A DNA stretch of 20,348 nucleotides from Chromera velia (taxonomy: Eukaryota; Sar; Chromeraceae): positions 1-20,348 of the forward strand of contig JAHBMJ010001806.1 of assembly GCA_018398765.1 (NCBI GenBank), in the 5' to 3' direction. Below are positions 10,901 through 18,811 of this stretch, in pieces. Within the stretch, counting starts at the first letter, position 1. Every line of letters begins with the position of its first letter. Made by a program: the position numbers and the translations under genes. The notes beneath the pieces were generated by a model. It was not told the DNA's origin and did not search any database. It was given only the letters and a program-made list of their open reading frames with translations.

Positions 10901-13287
10901 GCGATCCATGTGGCGCCTCTGACCCACCTGAAGGCATTGGGGGGTCAAGGATACTTCTGCAGACCTAAAAAACGTACATATCTGCATGCCGACTCGTGCG
11001 TATTCACACTCCAGTGCACCCTCTTCATGAAGACCGGAACTGGACAGGGAGGATAGCGAGACAAACAGACCTCGAGACGAACAAAGTGTATTTTCCTGGC
11101 AGGCGTTCTCTCTCACTCACTCGCAAACTGTCTATGTTTCCTTTCATTCACGTCTCGAAACTGCCAGTTTACGGCATAGCCTCTCTTTCGCATACAGGTT
11201 GACATCCTACTCCTTCACCCACTCAAATGGGAGACAAAGAAAGACTCACGCCAGAGAGGCGTCGTCATCCAGAATGGAAGGTACCACTCGGGCATACGCT
11301 TCCCACGCTTTGCGATGCACTGCCCAAGCTTCCGCTTCGCCTCCCCAGAGAACCTCGTCCTCTCCTTCCAAGTTCCCTTCCCCCTCTTTCACCCCCCCAC
11401 CCCAGAACTCTCTCCACGCACTCCCCAACGGGTCCCATTTCTCTCTCCTCTCCTGGACTGTCGCCGTGCTCATTCCTGTCTCTGCTGTTTTTGGATCTGT
11501 GTTTGTACCCTCAGTCCCTTTCGTCCCCTTCTTCTCTGTCTCGTTTTCCTTGTCTGCTTCTATGTTCCCCTCCGTCTCTGCTTTGTGTGTGTTCATGATG
11601 TTCTCTGGAGGCAGGAGGTCCTCTGCGGTGTGGGTGAGGGTGGAGAACAAACGGATGATCCCGGGCATGGAGCGTCGGAGTAGAGGGCGAACTGCAGGGA
11701 CACAGGATTGTCATGTGCTGATTTGCATTCATGTCTGTTTCAATAATGTGCCATACAATGTTGCATCGGACTCCGAAGTTCAGCTGTGCTCATTTTTTGC
11801 TGTAATCTGAGGGGACTAAACACGAGGGGACCTGGCAAGAGGATCTGGAGGCATCCAGTGCCATCTGAAGAGCTTTGGATCTCTATGCAACTCTGTTGCA
11901 GTCAATCAAGAGTTGAGTGCCTTGGAGGGTCGGGAGAGAGGTGAGTGCCTTGGATGTTCAAGAGAGAGGTGAGTGCCTTGGAGATCTAAGAGAGAAGTGA
12001 GTGCCTTGGGTGCTTGAGAAAGAGGTGAGTATCTCGCATGTTTGGTGACTTTCTCCTGTATTCAACCAGGAGGTAAGAGACTCGCGAGCTCAATAAAGGT
12101 GGCAGTCTGGTGTGTGGACCCACGAGGAAGGGGATTTCGAATGTTGAAGGAAGCGGTGAGTGCCTCGCTCAACATAGAGGTGAGTGCCTCGCATGTTCGA
12201 GAAAGAGGTAAGTGCATCGTAGGGCCAGTCAGCATTGCACCAAAAGGTCGAAGGGACCTGTTGAGAGACTGCTGGCACACAGACCAGAAAGGCAAAAGGG
12301 GCAAGTATTCGTCCAGTCTACATCATTTGATGGCTCTTTGACTGACTTCCGAGGACATCAGGAAGGAGGACGGTGTGCTTGACAAGAGCGACGAACTCCC
12401 GAATGCCCTGCAGCAAGGAGAGCCCGAAGCCCTGCACACAGATACAAACAAGGAAGAGAGGAACACAACACCTGAGGAGAAGAGTCTTTCAACCAAACAT
12501 ACATCGGGCCTTCTGGAGATCTTCGTTCATCAGCTTTTCTCTCCAGACCAGACGTGCTGACTGGCGCGCACAGAGAGAAGGCAAGGCACAAATGCAGTTC
12601 TTCGTGGAAGAGAAGAACCAGATCAGCCACACAGTCTTCACAAAAAAGGAGGAACTCCACTCTTCACGTTTCAGGGAAGAGATCAAGCCTCTTACCTCTT
12701 CTCTTCGCTAGCTGAGAATCAAGGCAAATACCCTTTTCTCCTATCTTCCCCTTCCGTGTGCAGAAAAATGACTCTAAAACGGGAGAAAAGTAGTTCAATC
12801 CATCAGAAGAAAAGTCAGCAAGCAAACAGTAAGTTGCGTACAATTTTGCGTCGAGCCTCTGGCCGAAAAAGGGAGTACATTTACAGAGAGACGGCTTTCA
12901 GGTTGTACGAGAGTGCCCCAGCCTTTGTTGTTTCAACCTACGCAATCACCAGAGTGACTCACAAGATCGGAACAAAAGCTATTGGAAACCCTTCCCCAGT
13001 CCTAACTGAAGCCCGAAGCTCTCTTTCTCCCCACTGTCCAATCGTCTCACCTCGTCTTTTCGCAGATGTTCAAGGAGACCTGCTCGTTCCTGTAGATCTT
13101 CAAAACGTTGCGCAGCGACCTCCAAGGCAGGGAACCGCTTCAGAATCGTCTGCCAGGTCGCATGGACAACCCAGGGGAGTTTCATTTTCACCAAGTCGCA
13201 GTAGAGATCCGAGTAGAGAGCGTAGGAATCCAGAGGAATACCGGGGGGGAAGCCCAAGCTTCTCTGCATCTTAGATTGCGCTGGCAT
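308..13287 (-). CDS. Unrecognised intron-rich protein, 27 joined exons, 3' end open
   Basis: A single minus-strand gene begins at ATG 13287 and runs beyond 308. Twenty-seven exons join at GT-AG sites with matching phase, apart from the 19/20 junction, and give about 975 residues. I do not recognise the family and assign no function. There is no signal peptide (the start is MPAQSKMQRSLGF) and no clear membrane segment. The protein is largely helical in appearance, rich in Trp, Tyr and Glu, with two low-complexity linkers (Thr/Glu/Gly in exon 3, Asp/Glu/Gly in exon 15) and a charged coiled-coil-like stretch in exon 22. The start is the first ATG in the open part of exon 1; a second ATG at 13269 is also possible. 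Exon coordinates are given in the four segment entries. The chain of consistent phases over so many junctions is the main evidence that this is one gene and not several. Confidence 0.85.
674..747. repeat. Purine tract (GGAA/GAAA tetranucleotide repeats)
   Basis: The plus strand is almost pure purine over about 70 bp, with GGAG, GGAA and then GAAA units and a single C near 716. It lies in intron 25 of the minus-strand gene, just upstream of exon 26, so in the transcript it forms a very long pyrimidine tract next to the acceptor at 667-666. Confidence 0.85.
3442..3460. repeat. GA dinucleotide microsatellite
   Basis: A short uninterrupted GA run in intron 20 of the minus-strand gene, appearing as CU repeats in the transcript. 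Confidence 0.85.
4028..4083 (-). other. Possible lysine-repeat mini-exon between exons 19 and 20
   Basis: An acceptor GGCAG (AG at 4085-4084) followed by an open frame of 56 bp to a weak donor (gtctca at 4027) would take phase 1 in and leave phase 0 out, which is what the exon 19/20 junction needs. It would encode GRGAAS, eight Lys (from the AAG triplet repeat) and MGGP. The donor is poor and the repeat could equally be intronic, so this is one of two alternatives, not a firm exon. Confidence 0.25.
4041..4064. repeat. TTC/GAA triplet repeat
   Basis: Eight TTC units on the plus strand. They lie in intron 19 or, if the mini-exon is real, encode a run of lysines in the minus-strand protein. Confidence 0.85.
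4209..6260 (-). other. Exons 14-19 of the unrecognised gene
   Basis: Exons: 6260-6159, 5875-5715, 5365-5293, 4940-4889, 4666-4590, 4286-4209. Exon 14 encodes EEYLRVVALMMSREGLDLSD. Exon 15 carries an Asp/Glu/Gly/Asn low-complexity linker and ends SRQYYEAMWAK. Exon 17 is acidic and Gly-rich (EGGSGYDDDGWPY), and its donor sits in a GAGT/CAGT tandem repeat. Exon 18 encodes FYIYQAPIRNIRKGAYAEDF. Exon 19 encodes AAIAFQPDCGNAKDASEV. It reaches a consensus donor (gtaagt at 4208) in phase 1, whereas exon 20 starts in phase 0, so the 3' boundary of exon 19 is uncertain. An alternative end at 4234 (donor gttcga) would restore phase. Confidence 0.75.
4860..4892. repeat. Tandem tetranucleotides (GACT/CACT) at the exon 17 donor
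   Basis: On the minus strand this reads as GAGT units followed by CAGT units starting at the exon 17 donor. It produces a ladder of GT dinucleotides every 4 bp (4888, 4884, 4880, 4876 and onward), several of them in GTGAGT or GTCAGT context. Only 4888 keeps phase with exon 18. Any later donor would place an in-frame TGA (4887-4885) in the message. Confidence 0.8.
7934..7986. repeat. Compound CA/GA microsatellite beside the exon 9 donor
   Basis: CA repeats (about 7934-7966) pass directly into GA repeats (7967-7986). On the minus strand this places (CU)n then (GU)n a few bases inside intron 9, right after its GTGAGT donor (intron begins at 7993). Confidence 0.9.
8671..8790 (-). repeat. Scattered GTGAGTGCCTTGGA copies in intron 8
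   Basis: On the minus strand, AGGTGAGTGCCTTGGAA (8688-8671) and ATGAGTGCCTTGGA (8790-8777), with a decayed copy near 8743-8756, match the core of the 28-bp minisatellite at 11913-12219 in the opposite orientation. Here the core lies in the sense orientation of the gene. Confidence 0.65.
10120..10136. repeat. C17 homopolymer at the left edge of the N gap
   Basis: Seventeen C bases lead directly into the N run, which suggests that sequencing or assembly stopped at the homopolymer. Confidence 0.9.
10137..10348. other. Assembly gap of 212 Ns
   Basis: Unknown sequence inside intron 5 of the minus-strand gene. Exons 5 and 6 on either side are phase compatible (both phase 0), so the gene can be read across it, but an exon of length divisible by three could be missing. 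Confidence 0.98.
10380..13287 (-). other. Exons 1-5 of the unrecognised gene
   Basis: Exons: 13287-13051, 12431-12347, 11691-11250, 10927-10825, 10433-10380. Donors are gtgaga, gtcagt, gtgagt, gtaagt and gtgagt. Every acceptor is CAG. Exon 1 encodes 79 residues including LPWVVHATWQTILKRFP. Exon 2 encodes an amphipathic stretch (GFGLSLLQGIREFVALVKHT). Exon 3 is the largest (442 bp): a helical start (RPLLRRSMPGIIRLFS), a Thr/Glu/Lys/Gly-rich low-complexity middle, then a Trp-rich helical end. Exon 4 encodes WVRGATWIADVTGAKEVEMK and exon 5 ends GVVGHPMFH in phase 0. Approximate residues are 1-307. The intron after exon 5 contains the N gap, so a phase-neutral exon could be hidden there. Confidence 0.85.
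11913..12219 (+). repeat. 28-bp minisatellite, each unit with an AG-GTGAGT motif
   Basis: Four near-identical 28-bp units run in tandem (11913-11940, 11941-11968, 11969-11996, 11997-12024). They start with GTGAGTGCCTTGG (TTGAGTG in the first) and end with GAGAGAG-type purines. Diverged units follow at about 12025, 12072, 12156 and 12180-12207, ending in a GTAAGTGCATCG copy at 12208. They lie in intron 2 of the minus-strand gene, antisense to it. Each good unit junction matches the consensus 5' splice site on the plus strand. Confidence 0.85.
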
Positions 13288-13925
13288 CTTTCCACAGAGC
13301 AACCAGGAAAGATGGGCTGTTAGTTAGATTTACTTCACAAGAAAAGTCTGAAAGACAGTCAAAAATCCTCAGTAAAAGGGGGCAAGGATCGTAATGGCTT
13401 TCCTGAAGGAAAGCAGACACTTCTCGGCCCGAGAGACTTCAGTCTCTCTCAGGCAAGAAGGAGAAGCAACAACTTCACCGCCCCTCTGAAGTCTGGGCAG
13501 TCTCTGTGACGAAAAGCCTAGATGTTTTCCTCAAAGAACCTCGAAGAGATGATCCTACGGGACTCAATCAATACTTTTTTCTATCGTCTCTTTAATTCTA
13601 CCAGTCGGGCCATTCACATTCGGCGGAGAGGTGAACGTGTATGGTGGAGAATGATGGAGAGTTTCTGGAACGACGATCGAAAATGATTGAATTCCGCGCA
13701 TTTCCCCGCCTCTGTGGGCAAATCATGGGCAAATCACCCATCGGGACACTCTTTTTCCCTTGGCCCAGCGCCGCCCCGCGCCTGACATCCCTGAAACTCT
13801 CTCTCATCAACTTCCCTCCGTCACTCCCATGCAGCTCCGCACATGCAGTCCGAGCGCTCCCGTTCCAGACGCCCCTTCGCTTGTGTCTAGGGTCTAGGGT
13901 CACCAGCCCTGGCAGCCCTACTCAC
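13288..13925. other. Upstream region of the long gene; no gene seen
   Basis: About 640 bp of mixed composition lies upstream of the first ATG. Short open frames on both strands (for example 13641-13973 plus and 13598-13903 minus) overlap each other and have no splice support or recognisable content. The transcription start and 5' UTR of the minus-strand gene should lie here, but I see no clear core promoter. Confidence 0.5.
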
Positions 13926-14530
13926 ATGGCCGCCACCGAAGTCGCGCATGTTGATTTCAGCAAGCGGCTATAAGCGGCTCTTCCGCCCCCACACCCTCAC
14001 CCAGGCTTTCTAGAGCGGTCATTTTTATTAATAGCACTGCGGCTGCGCCGCGGTTCCTTCCAGGCACCTCCGCGGTGACACCCCCCTCCGTTTGGGACAT
14101 GGCCCCATATACCGTAAAAAAGGTTTTTTCTAAGCGCCGTCGACACTAAAAAATTTTTTTTAAGGTGTTTCAATGTATTTCAATGATAAATTTGATCAAT
14201 TGCTGATCAATTTGGTTTAACTTACCTCAGAAAAGGTAAAGACCGGAACAATCACGCCGCAGTTCCCCCCCTTTCTTCAAAGTTTTACAACTGCGGCGTG
14301 CCGCGGTGTGCCCTTCGGGCGCTCCGCGGTACCACGGCGTTTAACCATAATAGACCGTAAACACCACGGTGTGTAGAAAGCCTGCCCTCACCCACATCAC
14401 CACCAATCGAGTGGAGGTTAGGGTATATGGGAGTGGAAGAGCTGCTTACTGAAATCGACGTACACGACTTCGGTGGCGGCCACGGCTTAATTGCTGAAAT
14501 CGACGTGCACAACTTCGGTGGCGACCACGG
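13926..14530. repeat. Imperfect inverted-repeat (foldback) element
   Basis: The left arm (about 13926-14013) is matched in reverse complement by the right arm (about 14385-14485). Shared blocks include the GGCCGCCACCGAAGTCG core, GATTTCAG(C/T)AAGC, CTTCC and AGGCTTTCTA. A second copy of the outer core follows in tandem at 14494-14530, offset 45 bp from the first. The space between the arms is GC-rich at its edges, with several small hairpins. No transposase frame is visible, so a non-autonomous DNA transposon or a locally duplicated inverted sequence are both possible. I could not identify target-site duplications. Confidence 0.6.
14252..14300. repeat. 12-bp perfect inverted repeat inside the foldback element
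   Basis: CACGCCGCAGTT (14253-14264) and its exact complement AACTGCGGCGTG (14288-14299) flank about 23 bp of C/T/A-rich sequence and could form a stable stem-loop. A second palindromic GC-rich block (CCGCGG with CGGGCGCTCCGCGG) follows immediately. Confidence 0.65.
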
Positions 14531-14579
14531 ACGGCTACGATTACCTTGGGCCTAGCGGTGGCTGTGGCGCCTAGCTCCA

Positions 14580-15260
14580 CCTAGCTATAACCACCACCAC
14601 TACCACCACCACTACTATTATTTAAGTTAGTTTACCAAATACAGCATATCACTACACATCATCAAGTCTGCATGACTCTATCTAAATCCATGCGGGATTT
14701 CTATTTTGTTTCGTGACACTTTCGGAAAGTTTTGGCATGAAATTTATAGAAATTTAGGCCAATCTCACAATAGACATACAAAACCACTAATAACCAGTAA
14801 TAACCAGTTGTAACAAGTAGTAACCAGTATAAGTAACTATAAGTAAATTTTATATAATTTTATATGTGGGATGTAGTGGGACGTCAACTAGAGTAAACTT
14901 ACTTGATAGTTTCGTTTAGTTTCGTTAGTATATAGTAGTAGTAACTTACTACTTTAACTAAGACCTCGACCAAGACTCCTAATCTGAGAGCTAGTCTAAG
15001 AGTCTCTTTTACTTACTTTTACTTTTAATATATTTAACTTTAAAAAAATTAGCTATGTTCATTACACTATTTAACTGTATTTCATTACGTTTTTTACTGT
15101 TTGTAAGGATTTGTACATAAACGATATTTAATTATCATTTATATATTGATTTGAAATATAAATAATTCTACTATGATTTTTTAATAAAATAACATAAATT
15201 ATGTTTTATTTCTATTATAATTTTTACTTTATTTTGTTCAAATTTACAAGACTTCATTAG
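14580..15260. other. AT-rich island with no gene
   Basis: Base composition changes abruptly from balanced to strongly AT-rich. The island starts with ACC-type triplets, continues with repeated AATAACCAGT-like words near 14787-14832, and passes into long A/T stretches up to about 15240. No open frame of useful length, no RNA gene and no recognisable mobile-element protein is visible. It directly follows the foldback element, so the two may be one insertion. Confidence 0.6.
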
Positions 15261-16147
15261 ATTTACTCGTAGTTGCAGAGTTTGACGCTGGATCATGATA
15301 GGCCAGATGAATTACATCTCACATAGTAGTAGTACACACATACTTCGATGCAACATTGCACATTCGATTCGTTTCGTAAACCAGCTTTAAAGATCCTTAC
15401 GATCAAAAGTCAGCAAGAGATCTGTTTGTATGTGTTTGTCACACTTTGCTGTTTTTGTGTTTATGTGTATTCATTTGCAAAATGCGGTTTCACTTCAAGA
15501 GAGGCGCGGGCTCACTTGACGACGGATTGATGAAATTTTATCTTGTGATCGAGCCGTCAGACTGCAATCGAAGTCAGAAGTCGGGATGATCGATCAGCTC
15601 CAAGAGGGAATCAATCTTTCGGTGCATTTTTCTGATTGGCGGCTGGAAATGGGTCAGCTTAGTTAGTGTGGTTTCTTCATATGCGGAGAGTTGGCGTTCG
15701 TTTGCAAATCAAAGACGATAATTTCTTCTGTGGCCGGTCAATGAGCAAAGAAGATGCAAAGCAGGGAAAAAGAAAAGAAGGACCCGCTCCTGTTTGTTTC
15801 TGGGGCACTTCCAATCGTCGTCCTTCTTTCCCCCGCCTTTTTTTTCCCCTTTCTCGTTTCCAGGTGTTTGAAGGGGGCATGAGAGAGAGAAGTGTGGAAT
15901 GCACGTCAGCTTTTCTCTTTGCTTCGGTTTGGGTCTCCCTCTCGCCCCTGTGTCTATTGTCCCTGTTCGTTTATGCTTTTTGGCATTGGTGCCGAAATTT
16001 ACCTTTCATCGTGGGATAACTCATTGTGTCATCCTTTTTCTGAACTCATAAAGTGAAGTGGAGCACGGAAGCACAATTGGATGTTATGCACGGAGACAGG
16101 AAAATGCCGAGCAAGCTTTTCACTGGCATTCCTCCACCCCCTTCAGC
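15261..16147. other. Intergenic region between the AT island and the glycosyltransferase gene
   Basis: The composition returns to balanced. Open frames at 15348-15530 and 15666-16019 have no splice context or recognisable content. I see no gene here. The right side is the 3' flank of the minus-strand glycosyltransferase-like gene. Confidence 0.5.
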
Positions 16148-16153
16148 TTTATT
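16148..16153 (-). terminator. AATAAA hexamer just after the glycosyltransferase stop
   Basis: On the minus strand AATAAA lies two bases after the TGA stop (16158-16156). The position is very close for a canonical polyadenylation signal, and signal use in this lineage is unknown to me, so it may be coincidental. Confidence 0.3.
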
Positions 16154-16155
16154 CT

Positions 16156-17974
16156 TCATCTCCATGTGCCACCGTGGTGCTTGCACATATAACACTCTTC
16201 ACAACAGAACTGGATGTGCTCGGCTTGTTCCGCCTTCGTGGCGTCTCTTCTCTCATACACACGGTCACTCCAGTTCTCCTTTTCTGTGGCACTAATGGCC
16301 CACCCAACCGACGTCGTGATCAACCCCGAGACGATCGCATTCCTCCTTCCTCTCTTTTTCGTGTTCGTGAACACATCGTCGAACTCACCCACAGTGGTGG
16401 CCTCACCCGTATGAAGTCCGAATGCAGTGGCCCTAGCAATGTAATTCTCAATCATCACTTTGACCATCTCGTCTTCTGCCGGCGCGGACATATACCACAC
16501 GTCAACATAGGGGTACATTCGGTTGTTCGGGTTGTGCATCTTGCACCCAGTTTCTCCGATGTTTTGCATTCCGAAGAACTCCGTCACTTGGGCCGCTGTG
16601 GACTCGGGTGCGCACATCGCCTGGTCTTCGTTGGAAATTCCAACGAATTTGACTCCGGTGAGGGCCCTCCCGAGGTTGGCTGGCCAGAAGACCTTCCAGT
16701 CGGTCGGGATCATCGTTGTCGTGTCGGCATACACACCCCCTGCATGCATGGACCTTTCATACTCCTTTTTTGATGTTGAATTTATTAAGAGAGACACGCA
16801 TGCAGTGAAATGTAGGTATTCAACTCACACGGTGAGACTAAACATGGCAAGAAAACCTGAGTGGCGTTGGGTCCAACGATTCCCACGCACTCAAAGGTGC
16901 AAGCTACCGACCGTTCTTGTAAAGAAAGCAGAGCGCGAGGATGTCCTTGATTGCCGAGAACAGCCGGTAGTGCTGCAACGACTGCACTACGAGGGAGACA
17001 GCCGTGCCCTGGTCCTCCAAAGCCGTGCCTGACAACAGCGTAGTGCCGACAGTGTCTCCCTCCAACTCCACTGCTGTGTAGTGTCCACCGTCTGTGGCCA
17101 CACCCGAAACCTCATGAGCGGTCGCTCCTTGGTTCCACCCTTTCTGGTAGTAGTACTTGACCTCTCCTTCCTTTGCGGCCCTCATGATTCCCAACATCGT
17201 GTTCGGGCCGTCAGCGGCTGCGTGCATGTAGTTGGCCGACCCCGAGGGGTTGCCCCACCACATGTATTGCATGGGCTGGAGTGTCCCTCCGTTGAAGCGG
17301 ACTTTCGAGGGGCACTGCGACACGTCGGTGACGCCTCCATTCGGCACCTTTCCGCTCTTCTTCGTGACCATGCGGCACTTCTTGCTGGCCGTGTTGGAGT
17401 CCATCCAGTAGCAGCCGTACCTGCACATGCTCATGCATGCAGATGGACCCTCATAAGAGTTCTGAATTGAAGGGAAGGGAAGGGAAGGGACGCACAAGTG
17501 CATACAGAGTTTTCATGCTCATGTACAGCAGCGAATATGTTACGTACACGAACTTCTGTCTGTCAAGAGAAGCGTTCAAGTGCCGAAGTCCTGCACCAAC
17601 GTGGACACATCCGATGCGTGTGGAAAGGTGGATGGATGCACAAAAGCATGTTCATGTGCAGTTTCATGTGTCAAGAACAAAGCGACCCTCACATGAGCGT
17701 CTGTCACTTGTGCACGCATACCACAGCGTGAAACAAGCAGTACAACAAATGTGATGGCCTACCAGGAGAATTCTAGGCCAATGGAGGGGTTGAATTTATT
17801 CTCTTGCTCCTCTTGCCCGTAAGTGGTCACACAGGTCAAACACCCACCGCCACTGTCGACAACCTGATTGCAGGGACTCTTCGCCTCCTCAAAGAGCTTC
17901 ACCTTCAAGCGGTTTCCTGTTGCCAGATGGACAAAAAGACCAAAGAGGACAAGCACAGCAGTTGAGGGCGTCAT
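16156..17974 (-). CDS. Secreted or Golgi-luminal glycosyltransferase-like protein, 3 exons, 434 aa
   Basis: Exons 17974-17763, 17420-16912 and 16739-16156 join in phase and total 1305 bp including the stop. The start is the ATG that opens a signal peptide (MTPSTAVLVLFGLFVHLATG); an upstream in-frame extension would bury it. Residues 35-107 hold six Cys (35, 45, 48, 73, 86, 107) with GCYWMDSN, loosely like a PSI or other small disulfide domain. MQYMWWGNP at 121-129 resembles the first strand of GT32-type and capsule-synthesis transferases. AIKDILALCFLYKNGGVYADTTTM at about 227-250 contains the typical LLYKYGGVYxDxT signature of the Gly_transf_sug/Caps_synth families; D246 is the DXD-equivalent acidic residue. 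VDVWYMSAPAEDEMV at 319-333 fits the family's later acceptor-side region. A Cys cluster (CCEECYMC) lies near the C terminus. The donor and acceptor substrates cannot be read from sequence. Confidence 0.85.
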
Positions 17975-18811
17975 CTTGACCGGAATCAGCGCACGTTTTT
18001 CAGACAGAGGAAAGATGGATGGATCAGAAATGACTCGGTTGAATAATGGTTGGCTGCGTTTCCCCCTTTGGAGAGTGCTCGTAGACACACAGCGTTTGGC
18101 AGGCCGGACGCAAAGTTTCTGTGTATTTTTCCCTCCCTTGGACAGGCTTGACATGCAGCGTCACTGCATGTGACCTCATTCGGAGTCATGCAGTCGTTAA
18201 TTGCATGGAATTATTAATAAGCTGTATATAGGGTCGTCCGGCCGCGCGGCTGTCAACGCATGCATGGGCGTGCATGCTTTTTGTAGTGACTGAGAGGGCA
18301 GTTCCACGCGTCACGGGCCCCAGTCATTTTGCCTTTTTTTAACGGAAACAATTCACGCGCCGGTCCAGCTAGCTCTGCAATGCTCTGCAGTCGTCTATCA
18401 GTCGCATATCAGTCGCAGTCGCGTCTACAATGACTCTACATGCACGCCGATGATTGCACGGATCGAGACGTACGTACTATACTCTGTCAGGAGTGACAAG
18501 AGCTCGATCCACTACCCGTCACTCGCTCTCTTCCTCGCATATGCTCGGCGAATGCACAGTTGAAAATTGAATGTTCTTTGCCGTCCTCAGCGTCCTTTGA
18601 GGTATGTAATCTTATTGTGGGATATTCGAGAGTGAACTCAGTCTCCGTCTCCGTCAGATTCCGTCTCCGTTTGTGTATCTGCGCGTCTTTTGAGGAACAC
18701 AATCCCAACCTTGCGCAGCCAGGCAGCCGGAGCCCCACGATCTCTTTTGGCCTTTTCGCCACCCCGAAGGTTTTGCTTTGGTGAGCATCTCAGCGGATCA
18801 CACGAGCCAAG
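17975..18811. promoter_or_regulatory. Divergent intergenic promoter region
   Basis: About 840 bp separates the start codons of the minus-strand glycosyltransferase-like gene and the plus-strand esterase gene, so both promoters must lie here. A TATA-like GTATATAGGG occurs at 18224-18233 and GC-rich palindromes at 18238-18250. A possible noncoding 5' exon for the esterase could end at a GAG-gtatgt donor near 18600. None of this fixes a transcription start. Confidence 0.5.
18257..18277. promoter_or_regulatory. Clustered TGCATG motifs, partly inverted
   Basis: GCATGCATG and GTGCATGC lie 3 bp apart as an imperfect palindrome, with further TGCATG copies at about 18168 and 18202 in the same divergent promoter. 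TGCATGC is a known binding word of ApiAP2 regulators in Apicomplexa, relatives of chromerids. Its role here is inference. Confidence 0.4.

Noticed and set aside
11913-12219. CRISPR-like repeat array
   Set aside because: Units are directly contiguous with no unique spacers, and the genome is eukaryotic. It is a minisatellite.
13885-13901. Telomere-like TCTAGGG repeat
   Set aside because: Only two copies of the unit are present, with no longer array around them, so this is not a telomere or a convincing interstitial telomeric repeat.
14285-14512. 75-codon open frame on the minus strand in the foldback element
   Set aside because: It is mainly the tandem arm sequence read in a Pro/Ser-rich frame, with no transposase or other motif.
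15666-16019. 117-codon open frame on the plus strand
   Set aside because: Composition is irregular, the start has no supporting context, it overlaps an open frame on the other strand, and no motif is recognisable. It lies in the 3' flank of the minus-strand gene.
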